The notes under the pieces: model-generated
What the model saw: only the letters and a program-made list of their open reading frames with translations
Database searches by the model: none
Told to the model about the DNA's origin: nothing
Shown: one piece after another, positions 62,720 through 64,000 of the stretch
Numbering within the stretch: the stretch's first letter is position 1
Layout: each line of letters starts with the position of its first letter
DNA from: Paraburkholderia sp. IMGN_8
GTDB taxonomy: Bacteria > Pseudomonadota > Gammaproteobacteria > Burkholderiales > Burkholderiaceae
Assembly (NCBI RefSeq): GCF_038050405.1
Contig: NZ_CP150900.1
Location: 930,001 to 994,000, forward strand
Reading direction: 5' to 3'
Length of the DNA: 64,000 nucleotides
Translations under genes and position numbers: made by a program

Positions 62720-63912
62720 AGAAAACCACCACTCCGAACCCGGCCGCCGAAGAGCGCGACGACGACCACGTACCGGTGTGGCTCGATGGGGCACTTGATG
62801 GGGGCGATAGCGAAGATGCGCGAATCGATGGCGAGGCCGGTGCCGACCCCGCTCATGCCGGACATGAGCACGAACACGGTCATGAGCACGGCGCGGCCCG
62901 CGCACATCCGGCCGATTCACAGGGGGCGGGCGATCACGCGGAGCCTGGCCATCAGCACAGCCACGGCGGTGAAAGCCACGCCGGTCACCACCACAGTCAC
63001 TCCGGCCACCATCACCACGCTCACGCACCTGTCGAAGGCCACGGCCGCGCCTTCGCGCTCGCCGTCGCGCTGAACGTCGCGATCGTGGTGATTCAGGGCA
63101 TCTACGGCGTGATCGCGCATTCCACCGCGCTGCTCGCCGACGCCGGCCACAATCTCTCCGACGTGCTCGGCCTGCTGCTTGCCTGGGGCGCCGTATGGCT
63201 CACCACGCGTCGGCCGTCAGCTCGCTATACGTTCGGCTACGGCGGCTCGTCCATCCTCGCGTCGCTCATCAATGCCGGACTGCTGCTGTTCGCGTGCGGC
63301 GTGATCGTCGCCGAGGCGGTCGGGCGATTGATGAACCCGGCGCCGGTCGCGGGGCTCACCGTGTTCGTCGTCGCGACGGTCGGCATCGTTGTTAACGGTA
63401 TCTCCGCGTGGCTTTTCATGCGCGGCCAGAAGGAAGACCTGAACATTCGCGGCGCCTTTCTGCATATGGCGGCGGACGCAGGCATCTCGGCGGCGGTCGC
63501 GATCAGCGGTCTGGTGATTCTCTACACCAACTGGACGTGGCTCGATCCGGTGATGAGCCTGCTCGTGGTCGCTGTGGTCGTGTACGGCACCTGGGGCCTG
63601 CTGCGTGATTCGGTGCGGCTCGCGCTCGACGGGGTGCCGGCCGGCGTCGATCTGCAACACATCCACGAGTATCTCGCCGGCCAGCCGGGCGTCACCGAGG
63701 TACACGACCTGCACGTCTGGGCGCTGTCGACCACCGGCAATGCGCTCAGCGCGCATCTGGTGATGCCGGGGGGACATCCCGGCGACGAGTCGCTCGACGG
63801 CATGGTCGTCACGCTGCGCGAACGTTTTTCGATGCAGCATGCGACGCTGCAAGTCGACCTCGGCACCACCGAGCACCGCTGCGCGATGGATCATCCGCCG
63901 CACGCGCACTAA
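62716..63912 (+). CDS. cation diffusion facilitator (Zn2+/Cd2+/Co2+ efflux)
   Basis: The 398-residue transporter has a ~105-residue N-terminal region very rich in His, Asp and Glu (HEHEHGHEHG, HHHSHSGHHHHAHAP), probably a metal-binding cytoplasmic extension. Six membrane helices follow, with the metal site HSTALLADAGHNLSDVLGLL (His/Asp in TM2) and FLHMAADAGISAAV (His/Asp in TM5), the HD-HD set typical of zinc-selective members. The cytoplasmic C-terminal domain has EVHDLHVWALSTTGNALSAHLV. It is translationally coupled to the ArsR gene (ATGA) and should be induced by excess metal. Confidence 0.95.
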   Translation: MKKTTTPNPAAEERDDDHVPVWLDGALDGGDSEDARIDGEAGADPAHAGHEHEHGHEHGAARAHPADSQGAGDHAEPGHQHSHGGESHAGHHHSHSGHHHHAHAPVEGHGRAFALAVALNVAIVVIQGIYGVIAHSTALLADAGHNLSDVLGLLLAWGAVWLTTRRPSARYTFGYGGSSILASLINAGLLLFACGVIVAEAVGRLMNPAPVAGLTVFVVATVGIVVNGISAWLFMRGQKEDLNIRGAFLHMAADAGISAAVAISGLVILYTNWTWLDPVMSLLVVAVVVYGTWGLLRDSVRLALDGVPAGVDLQHIHEYLAGQPGVTEVHDLHVWALSTTGNALSAHLVMPGGHPGDESLDGMVVTLRERFSMQHATLQVDLGTTEHRCAMDHPPHAH

Positions 63913-64000
63913 AGCCCCGCGGCATCGGCGCCGGCGCCGCGATTGATGCAGCGCACCGTCGATTGGCGTACGGGCGGCGTACACTAGAACGCACTGCTGC

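Overview
The window is GC-rich proteobacterial chromosome. The order yicC-gmk-rpoZ-spoT-greB, a 16-stranded general porin, a DUF2968 protein, a DUF4136 lipoprotein and the sequences themselves point to the Burkholderiaceae, most likely Paraburkholderia. The species cannot be named without a database search. There is no integrase, no complete insertion sequence, no CRISPR array and no rRNA.

Layout. (1) 1-5,545: housekeeping genes (yicC end, gmk, rpoZ, spoT), a DUF2591-like gene, two tandem tRNA-Arg(ACG) genes and greB. (2) 5,600-20,950: mixed single genes. These are a lone IS5-type transposase fragment, a porin, a candidate small RNA (about 7,549-7,633), cspA, an exonuclease/GIY-YIG fusion, a secreted chorismate mutase, a divergent aldo-keto reductase/LysR pair, tRNA-Thr(CGT), fbp, a higBA toxin-antitoxin pair, pepN, a lipoprotein, and a UPF0016 cation transporter behind a yybP-ykoY-type manganese riboswitch. 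(3) 21,760-40,223: an aryl polyene (APE) type biosynthetic cluster. (4) 40,283-47,941: a purine degradation operon read xdhA-xdhB-xdhC-adenine deaminase-guaD. (5) 48,269-55,106: dsbB, an amidase/GntR/MFS/DUF2848 catabolic group and a KefB-type antiporter. (6) 55,231-63,912: a glutamine-amidotransferase-like hydrolase with a long disordered N-terminus, a DUF2968 protein, a GNAT acetyltransferase, a citrate-type MFS symporter, a TPR/glycosyltransferase-like protein, and an ArsR-CDF zinc/cadmium resistance pair.

How the APE genes fit together. An ammonia lyase would supply an aryl-acrylate starter, and an adenylation enzyme (fused here to a hotdog dehydratase/thioesterase domain) would activate it onto one of two acyl carrier proteins. 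Three ketosynthases plus a Cys-less chain-length-factor-like partner, a ketoreductase and a second dehydratase would extend the polyene. A glycosyltransferase-acyltransferase fusion and a separate acyltransferase would attach it to a lipid. A LolA-like carrier and an MMPL exporter would move it to the outer membrane. A methyltransferase and a flavoprotein with halogenase active-site motifs flank the core. Most core genes overlap by 1-4 bases, so they are probably one transcript.

Most unusual points: GC-rich palindromic repeats inserted in frame into the APE exporter, one ending in four tandem 8-bp units that could cause phase variation; the halogenase-like flavoprotein; the three-hairpin small RNA candidate; and two small genes with little or no prior support (11,003-11,152 and 57,958-58,104).
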